Source of the DNA: a virus
Reading direction: 5' to 3' (one strand)
Length of the DNA stretch: 22,998 nucleotides
IMG/VR virus record: IMGVR_UViG_3300024255_000172
Location: 1-22,998 of that record
A program made the position numbers and the translations under genes. Numbering within the stretch: position 1 is the stretch's first letter; each line of letters opens with the position of its first letter. The notes beneath the pieces were generated by a model. The model saw only the letters and a program-made list of their open reading frames with translations, did no database searches and had not been told where the DNA came from. Shown in pieces: positions 22,714 through 22,998 of the stretch.

Positions 22714-22856
22714 TTAATGATTTTTTAGACAACTTAGGTGCTCAACAACATGAAAAAATGATTGAGAAAAATGCCAGCAAAGAAGAATACTACAACTCGC
22801 AAAGTGAAGGCAAAGAGTTCAATAAAAACTCCCAAGAAAAAGAATCTAACTCCTGA
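22710..22856 (+). CDS. Possible tiny overlapping protein (48 aa)
   Basis: A frame starting by ATGA overlap with the previous stop: MINDFLDNLGAQQHEKMIEK, then a Lys/Glu/Asn-rich tail. It runs out of frame over the first 86 bases of the next gene, which is long for this operon. Without it, 22714-22770 would be the longest gap in the operon after 18591. It may be real, or only the first part matter for translational coupling. Confidence 0.4.
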   Translation: MINDFLDNLGAQQHEKMIEKNASKEEYYNSQSEGKEFNKNSQEKESNS

Positions 22857-22998
22857 AGAAATGCATCCATTCAAAGCATTCCCTTATCGTTTAGAGTATA
22901 GGGACGGAAATGAAGATCGAATCTGCCATTTTGATTGTAATGAACACAGACAAGCATACATCAAACGATACAAACTCAGAAAAAACAAATACACAATT
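22771..22998 (+). CDS. Unknown protein, 3' end cut by window (76+ aa)
   Basis: Open from ATG 22771 to the window end. The N-terminus is very basic and disordered-looking (MPAKKNTTTRKVKAKSSIKT), then a folded part FPYRLEYRDGNEDRICHFDC followed by EHRQAYIKRYKLRKNKYTI. Two Cys and two His (ICHFDCNEH) are close enough to consider a zinc site, though spacing does not match a standard finger. The basic tail suggests nucleic-acid contact; function unknown. Confidence 0.7.
   Translation, partial: MPAKKNTTTRKVKAKSSIKTPKKKNLTPEEMHPFKAFPYRLEYRDGNEDRICHFDCNEHRQAYIKRYKLRKNKYTI

Noticed and set aside
1-22998. CRISPR array, insertion sequence or prophage attachment site
   Set aside because: No regularly spaced short palindromic repeats, transposase or integrase were seen; the direct repeats found are in-frame parts of fibre genes.

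Overview
The window looks like part of the genome of a marine T4-like cyanomyovirus (a phage of Synechococcus or Prochlorococcus). The evidence is a cluster of very long beta-structured fibre proteins with GIG-x-x-x-P shaft motifs, a tail-assembly-chaperone protein, phage tRNAs, T4-type late promoters (NATAAATA), an orphan Phd-like antitoxin, 2OG-Fe(II) oxygenases, a glutaredoxin-like protein, a GIY-YIG/NUMOD3 homing endonuclease and a dense train of tiny overlapping genes. All genes are on the + strand and the DNA is AT-rich. Assignments rest on reading motifs; no database search was run.

Layout. 35-4948: large fibre protein, followed by a tail-fibre assembly chaperone (4986-5354). 5408-5823: consensus early promoter, a 62-residue protein and a Phd-like antitoxin. 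5824-6330: non-coding RNA island with a tRNA(CAU), a stretch of nested hairpins, a tRNA-Leu(UAA) and a strong terminator. 6335-6671: late promoter and a small unknown gene. 6707-15412: three more fibre or adhesin genes, namely a 1910-residue fibre with a self-cleaving S74 chaperone tail, a 594-residue fibre and a 388-residue polyglycine adhesin. 15440-16632: two adjacent 2OG-Fe(II) oxygenases. 16633-16765: leader with hairpins and an early promoter. 16766-17956: SF2 helicase starting at TTG. 18044-18523: GIY-YIG endonuclease behind a hairpin whose loop carries a late promoter. 18591-22998: early promoter followed by about 16 small genes, mostly joined by ATGA/TGATG overlaps; the last one runs off the window.

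How it works together. The left two thirds is mostly late virion genes that build and adapt the host-recognition fibres. The right third is an early operon of small host-takeover or unknown proteins. Three early promoters (5431, 16737, 18562) share TATAATA plus a conserved AAGGTAA-C block and sit 23-24 nt before their start codons, so they look like one regulon; this also decides two start codons. The endonuclease leader reproduces the early/late translational switch known for T4 I-TevI. The structured RNA between the two tRNAs is the stretch least explained by known families.
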